Source: Candidatus Nitrosopumilus sp.
GTDB lineage: Archaea; Thermoproteota; Nitrososphaeria; Nitrososphaerales; Nitrosopumilaceae
Reading direction: 5' to 3'
Assembly (NCBI GenBank): GCA_013215285.1
Contig: JABSRD010000006.1
Location: 1-64,000, forward strand
DNA length: 64,000 bases
Position 1 is the first letter of the stretch; each line of letters starts with the position of its first letter. The position numbers were made by a program, and so were the translations under genes. This document shows positions 18,426-27,506 of this stretch, in pieces. The notes beneath the pieces are model-generated. The model was given only the letters and a program-made list of their open reading frames with translations, did not search any database and was not told the DNA's origin.

Positions 18426-18484
18426 GGTACTGTCAAGTTAACGAGGCTTTGCTTTGAATAATAATGCTGTAAAGTGTCGAGACC
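18426..18484 (+). repeat. Left terminal inverted repeat of transposon copy 2
   Basis: Shares GGTACTGTCAAGT, ACGAGGCTTTG and GTAAAGT-TCGAGACC with the reverse complement of 21209-21267; the middle differs. Confidence 0.85.
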
Positions 18485-18494
18485 TGATAAATTA

Positions 18495-18965
18495 TTAGGG
18501 GTTTTTCTTGACTTTAATTACTGGTGTTGTATTGACCATATAGAGAGGTTCTCCATCAGCAGTAAAAAATTTGGTTTTACTAACTTGAGCAACTACAGCT
18601 TTTACACTCAAAGTCATACCATTACTGAGAGAATAAACGCTGAAATCCTCTCGTAATGTTTCTGGTTCCATATCTTCATCATCAATGTTAGATTGTATTT
18701 CTGATGCAGTGAAAGGTCGATACATTTCAGGATGACGATCTTCTTTTGCCACATAACATATTGAAGTATTGTTTGAATTAACCGTAAATCCTTGTGGTGA
18801 ACGAGGATCAGCTACAAGATGATTTATGTTAATTAGTACTTTGAGGACGGTTCTATCCTTTAGTTTATAGAAACTTGGTTTTATTTCCCCTTTAGGTTCA
18901 ACTGTAACATATCCCATTTCTTTGATATTGTTGATAATTTCTTCCAGTGGTATTACTCCAGTCAT
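18495..18965 (-). CDS. Unknown protein, cargo gene 4 of transposon copy 2
   Basis: 156 residues, no membrane segment, no family recognised. Begins MTGVIPLEEIINNIKEMGYV, then a beta-rich middle (VLKVLININHLVADPRSPQG) and an acidic stretch. Last gene of a four-gene operon; its start overlaps the stop of the gene before it. No function proposed. Confidence 0.65.
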   Translation of the reverse strand: MTGVIPLEEIINNIKEMGYVTVEPKGEIKPSFYKLKDRTVLKVLININHLVADPRSPQGFTVNSNNTSICYVAKEDRHPEMYRPFTASEIQSNIDDEDMEPETLREDFSVYSLSNGMTLSVKAVVAQVSKTKFFTADGEPLYMVNTTPVIKVKKNP

Positions 18966-19171
18966 TACTCATTACCACTTCCAATCTCATGTTCACTTAT
19001 ACTTGACTCACCATTATCTTTTCCATGTACTCTTATTATCAAATTAGATTTGAGTTTTCGTTCTTCTTTTATAACTGCGTGGTCACATGGTTTTAAAATT
19101 AATGGTGCGGATGATTCTTTTTTGTAACTACCTTGGATAGATCCGAACATTCCTTTTATTTCTGTACTCAT
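18965..19171 (-). CDS. Unknown small protein, cargo gene 3 of transposon copy 2
   Basis: 68 residues, hydrophilic, with LKPCDHAVIKEERKLKSNLI and a Ser/Glu-rich tail. No family recognised. Overlaps both neighbours by one to four bases, showing tight translational coupling. Confidence 0.6.
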   Translation of the reverse strand: MSTEIKGMFGSIQGSYKKESSAPLILKPCDHAVIKEERKLKSNLIIRVHGKDNGESSISEHEIGSGNE

Positions 19172-19521
19172 GCTTCATCAGGATAAAATCTTAAAATTTC
19201 AACTTCTTTGTCAGTTTTACGTATGCCGTATTGTTTATCATTCCATTCTATTTCATATATTTTGTCTAGTTCCATAACTGTACTGTTATATCTGATTTCT
19301 TCATTATCACCGTCTGTTATTACATAAACTGGTTCAGGTAAGGACAAAGTACCTATTGGATGATTTTCTTCCAACATTACTTGAAATATTTTTGTTAATT
19401 CCAAAAGATATTCAGAATCATCGTCAGAACCATAGAAAGAATAGACAGATTGTTGTGTATTATTTTGTAATGGATAGTATTCTTGTATTTCCCAAGTGGG
19501 TTTCATCGATTGTGTCATCAT
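19168..19521 (-). CDS. Unknown protein, cargo gene 2 of transposon copy 2
   Basis: 117 residues, acidic, soluble, beta-rich (VYVITDGDNEEIRYNSTVME). No family recognised. Start taken at 19521; a second Met at residue 2 and one at residue 6 are alternatives. Six bases separate it from the AbrB-like gene. Confidence 0.62.
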   Translation of the reverse strand: MMTQSMKPTWEIQEYYPLQNNTQQSVYSFYGSDDDSEYLLELTKIFQVMLEENHPIGTLSLPEPVYVITDGDNEEIRYNSTVMELDKIYEIEWNDKQYGIRKTDKEVEILRFYPDEA

Positions 19522-19527
19522 GGGGTA

Positions 19528-19746
19528 TCACTCATTATTTGAAACTTTTCCTTTATAGGCATTATTATGAATTGTTGTAATCCCTGATTTTATACGTATG
19601 GTATTCCCATGTATCTCAAAGGTTATCGAATCAGGATCTCCCAATATATCAATAACCGGTTTAGGAATGGAACTTTGATACCCTCTACTTTCATTATAAT
19701 TCACACTAACTGTAAATTCTTTGGCATCTTTTTTCCATTTAGGCAA
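19528..19746 (-). CDS. AbrB/SpoVT-like DNA-binding protein, cargo gene 1 of transposon copy 2
   Basis: 72 residues with the swapped-hairpin pattern: SRGYQSSIPKPVIDILG then SITFEIHGNTIRIK. Such proteins are transcription regulators or antitoxins. It is the first gene of the cargo operon, divergent from the transposase, and the gap between them holds three copies of a TCTACGTAGA palindrome, a plausible operator for this dimer. It would control both the cargo and the transposase. Confidence 0.7.
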   Translation of the reverse strand: MPKWKKDAKEFTVSVNYNESRGYQSSIPKPVIDILGDPDSITFEIHGNTIRIKSGITTIHNNAYKGKVSNNE

Positions 19747-19780
19747 TATAATAAATTTTTAATCTGTGTATAAAAATCTT

Positions 19781-19837
19781 ATCTACGTAGTTAAGTAAAA
19801 TTAATATATCTACGTAGATATGGTATATACGTAGATA
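19781..19837. promoter_or_regulatory. Three operator-like palindromes between AbrB-like gene and transposase
   Basis: ATCTACGTAG at 19781-19790, the perfect palindrome ATCTACGTAGAT at 19808-19819, and TATACGTAGATA at about 19826-19837, ending at the transposase ATG. Spacing of roughly two to three helical turns suggests cooperative binding. Confidence 0.65.
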
Positions 19838-20952
19838 TGAATCTAAGAGAACAAAGAGCACAGAAAATTACAGATGATCAGATTAAAAAAATTGATAATT
19901 ATTCCTACAAGGTAAAATCACAAAGCTCAAAGAAATGGTATAATATCATATCTATCGAAACAGGATTCATTTGTGATTGTCCAGATTACAAATTCAGAAA
20001 AAATGGTTACTGTAAACATACCATATCAGTTGAAATTCAAAAAGGAATAAGAAAACAGATAGAACAGGTACAGCAAAAACAAGTAACAATCAATCCAGTA
20101 AAGATCGACGGTTGTAAGTTCTGTGAATCTGATAATATTATCAAGAAAGGATTACGCAATAACAAAAACTATTCTATTCAGACATTCCAATGTAAAGACT
20201 GTAAGAAGAAATTCTCAATTAACATTGGATTTGAGAAGATGAGAGCCACACCCCAAGCCATTACAGCTTCAATGAATCTCTACTTTAACGGAGAATCATT
20301 AAGACACGTTGCAGATTCTATGAAACTATTTGGAGTTAAAGTAACACACCAGACCATCCACAACTGGATTAAGAAATACATTGGACTCATGGATAACTAT
20401 CTAGAATCTATCACCCCACAAGTTTCTGATAAATGGTATTGTGATGAAATTTATCTAAAAATCAAAGGCGACAGAAAGTATCTCTATGCTATGCTTGATT
20501 CAGAAACTAGAATATGGATAGCCTCACAGGTTGCAGATACCAAATACACAGAAGATGTGAGACCGTTATTCAAAAAGAGTCAAGAAGTGGCAGGAAAAAA
20601 ACCTAAAGTGTTACTTTCTGACGGAGCTAGAAATTTCATGCAAGCTCATAAAAAAGAATGGTACACAAGATACAAAGAAGAACAGACAAAACACATTAGA
20701 CACATTCACTTCAAGAATGACCGAAACACAAACAAGATGGAACGTCTGAATGGGGAAATTCGAGACCGTGAGAAAGTTATGCGTTCTCTCAAAACTGACG
20801 ATTCACCAATTATCAAAGGTATGCAGATTTATCATAATTACATTAGATCACACATGGGAATTAATGGTGATACTCCAAGTGAAAGAGCTGGAATCAAGGT
20901 TGAGGGTTTGAATAAATGGATCACTATCATTCAAAACGCCTGTAAGAATTAA
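19837..20952 (+). CDS. SWIM zinc-finger DDE transposase (copy 2, intact)
   Basis: 371 residues. SWIM finger CDCPDYKFRKNGYCKH at about 48-63, zinc ribbon CKFCESD...CKDCKKKF, HTH-like NLYFNGESLRHVAD, then DDE residues in WYCDEIYLKIKG, LLSDGARNFMQ and NKMERLNGEIRDRE. Same family as the gene at 11632. Begins at the ATG just after the third palindrome. All catalytic positions are present, so it may be active. Confidence 0.88.
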   Translation: MNLREQRAQKITDDQIKKIDNYSYKVKSQSSKKWYNIISIETGFICDCPDYKFRKNGYCKHTISVEIQKGIRKQIEQVQQKQVTINPVKIDGCKFCESDNIIKKGLRNNKNYSIQTFQCKDCKKKFSINIGFEKMRATPQAITASMNLYFNGESLRHVADSMKLFGVKVTHQTIHNWIKKYIGLMDNYLESITPQVSDKWYCDEIYLKIKGDRKYLYAMLDSETRIWIASQVADTKYTEDVRPLFKKSQEVAGKKPKVLLSDGARNFMQAHKKEWYTRYKEEQTKHIRHIHFKNDRNTNKMERLNGEIRDREKVMRSLKTDDSPIIKGMQIYHNYIRSHMGINGDTPSERAGIKVEGLNKWITIIQNACKN

Positions 20953-21008
20953 TTTTAAATGTGAGTAAATAATGCCAATATTACACATGAATAGGAATTA
21001 CCATATTA

Positions 21009-21209
21009 TTGATTGTAGGAATAGCAATAATTTCAATGGGTGGTGTAGCATATGGAATGTCTCATATTGATTATTCTGATCTAGACTGGCAATGTAAAAA
21101 AACAATAGGTATGTGGGAATTAGCCAAAGCAGATTACCCTAATTTTGTAGATGATACAAAATGGTTAACTGATAAAAAATGTGGTTTTGATGTATCTAAT
21201 TTAAAATAG
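21009..21209 (+). CDS. Small membrane or secreted protein downstream of transposase copy 2
   Basis: 66 residues from a TTG start. N-terminal hydrophobic helix (VGIAIISMGGVAYGMS) and two cysteines (DWQCKKTIG, DKKCGFD). Its stop touches the right inverted repeat. No family recognised; start uncertain because no ATG is in frame. Confidence 0.5.
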   Translation: MIVGIAIISMGGVAYGMSHIDYSDLDWQCKKTIGMWELAKADYPNFVDDTKWLTDKKCGFDVSNLK

Positions 21210-21267
21210 GTCTCGATACTTTACACTAGAAAACTATGAATCAAAGCCTCGTACACTTGACAGTACC
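21209..21267 (-). repeat. Right terminal inverted repeat of transposon copy 2
   Basis: Imperfect partner of 18426-18484. Its reverse complement also resembles the end at 59183 (shared TTCTAGTGTAAAGT). Confidence 0.85.
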
Positions 21268-21319
21268 AAAATTTTGGGAGTTTAAATACCTTGTACAATT
21301 TTTTCTTTTAAATAAGATA

Positions 21320-21378
21320 TTTCACCGACAAACAACACCTCAGAAATCATCTATTTTCACCTAAGACACCACAGAATC
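21320..21378 (-). repeat. Solo transposon end similar to copy 3
   Basis: TTTCACCGACAAACAACA... to ...ACCTAAGACACCACAGAATC matches the right inverted repeat of copy 3 (49672-49730) except for a differing centre. No partner end was found nearby, so it is the scar of a lost element. Confidence 0.75.
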
Positions 21379-21463
21379 TTTTAATGATATATATTATGAT
21401 GGGGAAAATTATAATAATTATGTTGTTTGAGAATAATTCAGATATGTGTGATGATAAAATAAA

Positions 21464-23083
21464 TTGTTAAAAAAGAAAATTGTTACTAATTGTTGTAGTA
21501 TACTGTTACTCTTTGCGGTATTTTTTGTTGCGTATGGTGGTTTAAATCATGTTTATGCTACTAGTCCTATAATAACCGATTCTATTATTGGTGATTCACA
21601 AGTTATGCTGACTTGGTCTGCTCCAACTGATGTAACGGGAATCATTAATCATGTCATAGAAGTTGACTCTGGTAGTGGATTTGTAACATATAGCCATGTC
21701 TCAAACACTGCCACCTCTGCAGTTATATCTAATCTTGAGAACGGCCAATCTTACTCATTTAGAGTCTCTGCAGTGACTACAACTGGAACCGGAATTACAT
21801 CACCTGAGGTATCTGTAACTCCTATAGGCAAGCCTGCAAATGTTGATTTACCAACATTTGACTCCTCAAAGATTGACTTGGGTACAGGAATCTTTGATAT
21901 CACATTTTCAAAAATCATCCAAAACACAAATTCAGGAGACGTTGATCTAACCAAGCTGTTCATATCAAACACAAACCAAACAAACCAAATCCCACTATCT
22001 GGAAATGGCCAAATAGCTACACTATCTAATATTGGTACTAACAGCGTCACACTCTCATTTACCATAACTGAATCTCAAAGACAGCAGATAATCGCCTTTG
22101 GTTCATCAGCAGTACTACAACTAGATATTGTATCTAATGCAGTAAAGGATACAAGTAACAATCCTATTGTAGCAACAAGTGATAATATAATATCAAGAAT
22201 TGTATATGAAATAGAACCAATAATATTTTCTGCCGGCGGCTCATCAAGTGAATCAACACCACCTTCTCTTACCACATCCTTTGATGAAGGTACAGAAACA
22301 CTATCAATTAATGGCATTGGAATAGCACCTGAACAATTCAAGACATCTTATACAATGGATTCCCCAATAACTGTAACTGCAGGAAACAGCATACCATTTT
22401 CAGTGAAACTATATGATAATATATCATGGAGTTATATATCACACATGGAATTATGTCTCAACATGCAGACATCAAATAATCGTATATGTGATTCAGACAC
22501 CAAAATCATCTGGGATAAGAACAACAATGATAATAACACACTTGAAATAATTGATCCAAACGGACTAATTGACACTGCAACTCTAAACATCAGGGAGATT
22601 GATTCACATGTCGCATCCTTTGACTATTCTGTAACGTTTGCAGGTGCCATGGATACCTCTGATATTCAGATATACACTTGGGATAACAGGAGAAATGCAC
22701 TTTCCTTCACTGTGGAGAATGCACTTGAAATAGTACTTCGTTCTTCAACTTCTAGTTCTTCAACTTCTAGTTCTTCAACTTCTAGTTCTTCAACTTCTAG
22801 TTCTTCAACTTCTAGTTCTTCAACTTCTAGTTCTTCAACTTCTAGTTCTTCAAATATTCTCTCAAAGAGCACAGCAGAGATAATATTAATGTGGGCTGGA
22901 TTCTCTGCAGAACATGCAACAAATTCTGAATTGCTGCAATCACTTGGAATAAAGACAACTTCAGATTATGTGAATCTTCCACAATGGACCAAGACATATC
23001 TTGGAGAATGGGTTGCCAAAAACAAGATTACATCAGAACAACTAAAGATATCGCTTTCATATCTTATGGATATTGAAAAATGA
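21464..23083 (+). CDS. Secreted protein with fibronectin III domain and serine/threonine repeat
   Basis: 539 residues from a TTG start. Signal peptide (about 1-31, ending YGGLNHVYAT), one FN3 domain (about 33-115: VMLTWSAP... YSFRVSAVTTTG), a beta-rich middle, a linker of seven identical SSTSS units, and a C-terminal about 65-residue segment with LPQWTKTYLGEWVAKNKITS, which resembles the W-rich C-terminal motif of many nitrososphaerotal secreted proteins. Likely a cell-surface or exported binding protein. It stands between transposon scars and the provirus, so it could also be acquired. Confidence 0.75.
   Translation: MLKKKIVTNCCSILLLFAVFFVAYGGLNHVYATSPIITDSIIGDSQVMLTWSAPTDVTGIINHVIEVDSGSGFVTYSHVSNTATSAVISNLENGQSYSFRVSAVTTTGTGITSPEVSVTPIGKPANVDLPTFDSSKIDLGTGIFDITFSKIIQNTNSGDVDLTKLFISNTNQTNQIPLSGNGQIATLSNIGTNSVTLSFTITESQRQQIIAFGSSAVLQLDIVSNAVKDTSNNPIVATSDNIISRIVYEIEPIIFSAGGSSSESTPPSLTTSFDEGTETLSINGIGIAPEQFKTSYTMDSPITVTAGNSIPFSVKLYDNISWSYISHMELCLNMQTSNNRICDSDTKIIWDKNNNDNNTLEIIDPNGLIDTATLNIREIDSHVASFDYSVTFAGAMDTSDIQIYTWDNRRNALSFTVENALEIVLRSSTSSSSTSSSSTSSSSTSSSSTSSSSTSSSSTSSSSNILSKSTAEIILMWAGFSAEHATNSELLQSLGIKTTSDYVNLPQWTKTYLGEWVAKNKITSEQLKISLSYLMDIEK
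22742..22846 (+). repeat. Seven perfect tandem copies of a 15-bp unit
   Basis: TCTTCAACTTCTAGT repeated seven times without a mismatch, encoding SSTSS units. Identical codons in every copy point to recent expansion by slippage or recombination. Confidence 0.97.
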
Positions 23084-23305
23084 CATGATGGTAAATGCTG
23101 TAAAGAACGGATGTGATATTATGGGCGCGTGTGGGGCGACATCATAATGATATCTGTTTACAAGTCTGATGTGTGTATTATTGCAGTATTGATGGCAGTA
23201 TTGTGTCTGGGTATTTTTGAGGCTGCTCCCCTTGAGGTCCAACCATTTGGATAATCTCACTCCACACATCCTCCACTCTTTTGTACAGAATATTGGTGAT
23301 TTCAT

Positions 23306-24052
23306 CTACCAAGAGTCGCCATTCTTTCCATCTGAAACTTTGGGCGGTCTGTCTCCAACCAGTGTTTCTTTTCCATTTATTCCAACACGCAAGCCCAAAT
23401 CCTTCCAAATTCCATCAATTTTTTGCCACAGATGATTTGAAGTTGTTTGCACAAAATCATCAAAATCTCGTCCAAGTGAATCTAATGGATCTTCTGTTCC
23501 GTGATGGTGTATTGTATCGACATCACCATGATAGATTCGATTCTTATCTATGCGATTGACATAGTAAGTGTCACCAGAGTCATTTGTGAATCCAACAAAA
23601 AAGTTTGAAACATCAAGGGATGGATCACCTGTTATCTTTGTCCTACTACTTGTGATGACATTTTTACCTCAAGATACTTCATACGTCTGTCCCACAGGCT
23701 GGATGATCTCAAAAAGTAATTCTTTGAGATGTTCTGAATCTACATTATCATCAAATTCTATTACAATATTATCTCCCAATGTCATGACATGACTTTTGAA
23801 TGCCTGATCAATTGTTACAACACCTGAAACTGTTCCATAATCTTTTATCTTTCCAGAGTCATCAGAACCAGCTTGTCCGCCTCCATTGTTATTTGTAGTA
23901 CCCCCACCATTCCCAAAAGATGAAAATCTACCACGATTATTATTGAGTGTTCTTAATGGTTTGATGTTTGTCTGTCTTTTTAGCAGCTCGATTTCTTTTT
24001 TTAATTTCTTGTTGCGATTCCGTTCATTGTCAATGTGGAATGGAACTGACAT
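23306..24052 (-). pseudogene. Provirus tail-fibre-like gene with an in-frame TGA
   Basis: One frame of 249 codons from ATG 24052, with a single in-frame TGA at 23669-23671. First part (127 residues): coiled basic start, a Gly/Asn-rich linker (GGGTTNNNGGGQAG) and a soluble segment. After the TGA the frame continues with VITSSRTKITGDPSLDVSNF and VGFTNDSGDTYYVNRIDKNR to a TAG at 23306. A Gly-rich linker and last position in the tail module suit a fibre or receptor-binding protein. The stop may be a loss-of-function mutation or read through. A promoter motif lies 24 bases before the start. Confidence 0.6.
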
Positions 24053-24075
24053 GATTGTAAAATCAAGTCAAAATC

Positions 24076-24091
24076 TTAAAGGAAGTATTTT
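24076..24091 (-). promoter_or_regulatory. Provirus promoter motif, before tail-fibre-like gene
   Basis: Minus strand AAAATACTTCCTTTAA, ending 24 bases before the ATG at 24052. Same motif as at 24320, 27459, 29356, 30176 and 33316. Confidence 0.7.
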
Positions 24092-24136
24092 AATTATTAA
24101 GAAATTGGTATATTCATGTTCGATGATAAAAGTTAG

Positions 24137-24289
24137 TCAAACTTTTACTTTCGAATTAGTACAATTTAGTATATCATATGCATTTTTTGACAATTCACCT
24201 ATTATTGAAAATAACTCTTCATCAGTTTCCCATAAGGGAATTTTGATTTTTCTTTTTGGTAAGATAATTGTCTTGTAACTAGTATGCAA
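24137..24289 (-). CDS. Small provirus protein of unknown function
   Basis: 50 residues from a TTG start at 24287-24289: HTSYKTIILPKRKIKIPLWE then an acidic helix. Supported by its promoter motif 30 bases upstream and by an open frame with viral-like codon use. No family recognised. Confidence 0.45.
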   Translation of the reverse strand: MHTSYKTIILPKRKIKIPLWETDEELFSIIGELSKNAYDILNCTNSKVKV

Positions 24290-24319
24290 TTGATTTCAAA
24301 TTGTATTAAACTCAAAATC

Positions 24320-24335
24320 TTAAAGGAAGTATTTT
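24320..24335 (-). promoter_or_regulatory. Provirus promoter motif, before small gene 24137
   Basis: Minus strand AAAATACTTCCTTTAA, identical to the copy at 24076, as is the flanking GATTTTGA. It begins at the restored stop codon of the large gene on its right. Confidence 0.7.
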
Positions 24336-26337
24336 CAATCCATCCAAAGATTATCATCAAAATCAAGGGCATTTTCAAATGTAGATGCCATGACAAGAGT
24401 AAAGATCATTCCGATGATTGCAGGAATCGTGACTGCTATCCACGTATTCTTGATTGATCCTCAGCTCCCAATCCACTATACCCTATTTCTCCTGCAGAAT
24501 CTACAGAATAATTGTGAGTATCAAGAAATGGCTCTGAGAATATTTTTCCAACAGGATATGATGGGGAAATGTATTTTCTCGGTGTTGGATGATAATGTGT
24601 AAACCAATATCCCCTGGAATGTCTTGATGTTCCATCTCCCCAATCAAAATAAAACTCTACAGCTGCATTACTAATTCCATGAATGTCAGTTGTTAGTCTC
24701 ATTGATTTTACAGGATGTACTGGAAGAGTCTGCCATCCAGTTGCATAATCATAAAATAATTTCCAGCTTCCGTCAGGGAACACACCATCATATTTGTAAA
24801 AGTTTAATGTTGAATGATCAAAGATTACATCGTCTTGTTGCGGTTCCCTTGAGAATTTCCATGTATTTTCTGATTTATCGTACTCTGCCACTCTTTGTAA
24901 ATTGGATGCAAACGGTTCTATTGTGATTGGATTGTTTTTGTTTTGTCCTGGAATGAATCGTTGTCCGTCATAGACATCATCATTAATTGGAATTCCAGAA
25001 TCATTAACTGCAATTCTAATAATATCTTTAATTGAAATGTAATCATAGTGATCCAAATCCCCATAATCTGTATTCATTCTTACAAAGTTTGGATCAACAA
25101 ATGCTCCAATGTAACCTGATTGACATGATACAGAATCATTTAGTTCAGTTGGATTTGTACAGATACCATCCCCCAAATAACCAGAAAGATTTGCTTTCCA
25201 GATTTCCAAATTGTTAGTTAGTAGTGAATATCGATTTGATTTATGAAAATCCTCATCCCACCAATCATTACTATCTGGCGATATTCCAACAGGTAAAGCA
25301 TGTGTGTTATTATTTTGTTTTGATTTGTAGTATCGTACTGTCTTGAGGATACGGTCAGTACATTTGATTTGATCGTCTTTTTGATATGTTGTGGAATAAT
25401 CGTACTCGTCTCTTAGTTTGGCATGCTCCCAATCTGAAAAAAATCGTGTTCTGGCCATAGGTATTGATGCAGACTGTGAATCGCACTCAAGAATTACTCT
25501 ATCAAAATATTTTGTATTGTCTATTATCTCAGTTGAATCCTCTTCTGGGTTCTCAGGAGATATTGGATCAATAGTAATTCCTGAATCATCTGCACCAAAC
25601 TCTTTTGCTATAACTTTGATCCATAACCTGTATGCACCTGAGAACTCATTATTTGGATACTCATAGTCTAGGAAAAATTCCTTATTTGTTCCCTTTTGTG
25701 CTTGGGATAGTGATAATTTCTGTATTACATCATCAAAGACATCATAGTAATTTTTTATTCCACCAGGAATCCAGTGTTGTTTCAGTGTTGCAGTGTCATC
25801 TAAGAGAACCGTACTGTCTAAAGACGTTACAACTTTACCTTTAGTAATAATTCCAAATCCGTATAATTTTTCTTGGTATTGGTGTTTTGTTGCAACTTTG
25901 TTATAGTCTATCATGTATTGTGTCATGGCATACGCTGGAGTTTTGAATCGTAATGGATGCGATACTGGAGTTTCTGAAACTCTTACCTCTACTGCCTCAC
26001 CTGTTACTTGTAGTAATTGACCATATGTATCATCATGTATTGCTACAGTATTTTTTATTCTGCATCTAAAAAATTTTCCTTTGTTTATTCCCTGTTGATT
26101 GTAACATTCTATTAGATAGTTCTTTTTTGATTCTTCTTCGGTTAGAATTGGTGCTGTTTTTAGAAATGTATCTTGTTGATCAAGACGGAGTTTTAGAATT
26201 ATTTCATTTGGATCATCGTTGTTAAATTCAGAAGATACAATCAGTTCTTTTGATTCTACATCAAATGAGTAATCATCATTAATGGAATCATCACCGCCAG
26301 GTCTTTTTACAATAGTACAATGCCTGCTAGTCTGCAA
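24335..26337 (-). pseudogene. Large provirus structural protein with a late frameshift
   Basis: The main frame (24436-26337) encodes 633 residues, beta-rich, with DPFAS-like and WKFSREPQQDDVIFDHS segments and no recognised family; position suggests a baseplate, tail or adhesion protein. The main frame ends in SRIRG, but a second frame overlapping it by about 40 bases continues as WIAVTIPAIIGMIFTLVMAS and stops at 24335-24337, right before the next promoter motif. The original protein therefore probably ended in a membrane helix. A one-base change near 24450 would join the two. Confidence 0.6.
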
Positions 26338-26860
26338 TCTTTAGCACTCCGTTAAATCTCAAGGTACATCTAAAATCCCATACAGTACTCTTTCTTGCAA
26401 TTCTACCTGTCTCAGTCTCTATAATGCAATATCCTTGTGTGGTGGTGCAGTCTTTGTTTACTGATTTTGGTGCTTTCTCTATGTATAATCCAATTACGCC
26501 TTCTGGATAATCTGCTGAGAACTGTGATGTTTGCTCTGCCAAATCATCTAAAATATCTGCATGTGTTTTGTCATTGAATATTCCAAAGATATCTACGTCA
26601 TGGCCATCCATTCCATGTTGTTTGGAATGCTGTGATAGCTGGCCTAGCTGATTAATGTGAGATGTGGTTCTAATTTTGTTTGTGTGTTTTTTCTGGAATC
26701 CTTCAAACTTTCCAATTTCAGTTCTAAATCGAATCTTGTTGGAATCAGGAATGTATGATGACTCTAATTCATCAATAAGATTTGGATAAAGACTAGGATT
26801 CCTCGGTGTTGATGGTATTCTTTTGTATAGGTATCCTGTAACTGTCAAGGTTATCTCCAA
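26327..26860 (-). CDS. Provirus tail-region protein, unknown
   Basis: 177 residues, overlapping both neighbours by about 10 bases. Soluble, with TSHINQLGQLSQHSKQHGMD and a C-terminal beta segment (WDFRCTLRFNGVLKIAD). No family recognised. Overlaps place it in the tail operon. Confidence 0.65.
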   Translation of the reverse strand: MEITLTVTGYLYKRIPSTPRNPSLYPNLIDELESSYIPDSNKIRFRTEIGKFEGFQKKHTNKIRTTSHINQLGQLSQHSKQHGMDGHDVDIFGIFNDKTHADILDDLAEQTSQFSADYPEGVIGLYIEKAPKSVNKDCTTTQGYCIIETETGRIARKSTVWDFRCTLRFNGVLKIAD

Positions 26861-27435
26861 GGATCAATGAGGACGTCCCTCAAGTGACCATCTGATTTTC
26901 TCTCAGTGTTGGATATTCCAGGAGCTCCCTGATATACAGTAGAACCATGTCCTGATGAAAAGTAAACCTCACCACGATTCCTTGCAATTCTTGATTTGAT
27001 TGATGGGAGATACTCTAATACTGCAACTTTGACTAGTTTTCTTAAATCCCATCTGCCACCAAGACCAAACTCTTTTTGTAATCTCTCAATGATTAGATTA
27101 ACTACCTCTAAAATTATTGCAGCATGTATAATTTTTCCAAGAATTTTATTTTTTCTTGCACTAAATGGGTTTAGTATTCCGTTTTTTACCTCATCTAGTA
27201 TTTTGTCCTGCTCTTTTAGTTTTTTATCGATTTTGGCTTGATTCTTTTTAATTTGTTTTTGATTTTTTGTAAAATCCTTGTACTGTTGATCACTTTGTTT
27301 TGATTTTCCTTTGGTTCCCTGTAGTTGACGTGTTGTGTTGTCTCTGTCATGGATTAATTTTTTAGATTCTTTTAGTGTCTCTTTTAGTTTCTCAAATAAT
27401 ACGCCGATGTTTATTGTCTTTTTTTCCTCTACCAC
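26851..27435 (-). CDS. Provirus coiled-coil protein, possible small tape-measure-like protein
   Basis: 194 residues: a highly charged coiled coil (about 10-90, KESKKLIHDRDNTTRQ... KEQDKILDEVKN), then a hydrophobic helix (GKIIHAAIILEVVNLIIERL) and a basic tail. The coiled coil plus hydrophobic helix resembles tape-measure proteins but it is much shorter. Preceded by the viral promoter motif at 23 bases. Confidence 0.6.
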   Translation of the reverse strand: MVEEKKTINIGVLFEKLKETLKESKKLIHDRDNTTRQLQGTKGKSKQSDQQYKDFTKNQKQIKKNQAKIDKKLKEQDKILDEVKNGILNPFSARKNKILGKIIHAAIILEVVNLIIERLQKEFGLGGRWDLRKLVKVAVLEYLPSIKSRIARNRGEVYFSSGHGSTVYQGAPGISNTERKSDGHLRDVLIDPWR

Positions 27436-27458
27436 ATGTAGAATTTAGGAAAATGTGA

Positions 27459-27472
27459 TTAAGGAAGTATTT
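27459..27472 (-). promoter_or_regulatory. Provirus promoter motif, before coiled-coil gene
   Basis: Minus strand AAATACTTCCTTAA, one A shorter than the consensus, 23 bases before the ATG at 27435. Confidence 0.68.
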
Positions 27473-27506
27473 CTAAAGATAAATATTAATTAAAAATAGT
27501 TGAATA

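Larger units (their letters stand above)
18426..21267. mobile_element. Transposon copy 2 with a four-gene cargo operon
   Basis: 2842 bp bounded by 59-bp imperfect inverted repeats (18426-18484 and 21209-21267) beginning GGTACTGTCAAGT and ending in TCGAGACC. Left to right: four overlapping minus-strand genes, operator-like palindromes, the transposase on the plus strand, a small membrane protein, the right end. It abuts an rve transposase fragment on the left. Confidence 0.85.

Noticed and set aside
18426-21267. Target-site duplication flanking transposon copy 2
   Set aside because: Left flank (CATAATTG) and right flank (AAAATTTT) do not match convincingly.
22742-22846. CRISPR array
   Set aside because: The 15-bp units are tandem with no spacers and code for protein; no other repeat-spacer pattern was seen in the window.
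22666-22872. Minus-strand frame with repeated EVEELE units
   Set aside because: It is the antisense reading of the perfect 15-bp repeat in the FN3 protein gene.
23084-23305. Coding region downstream of the FN3 gene
   Set aside because: Short overlapping frames on both strands without start signals or coding character; treated as spacer.
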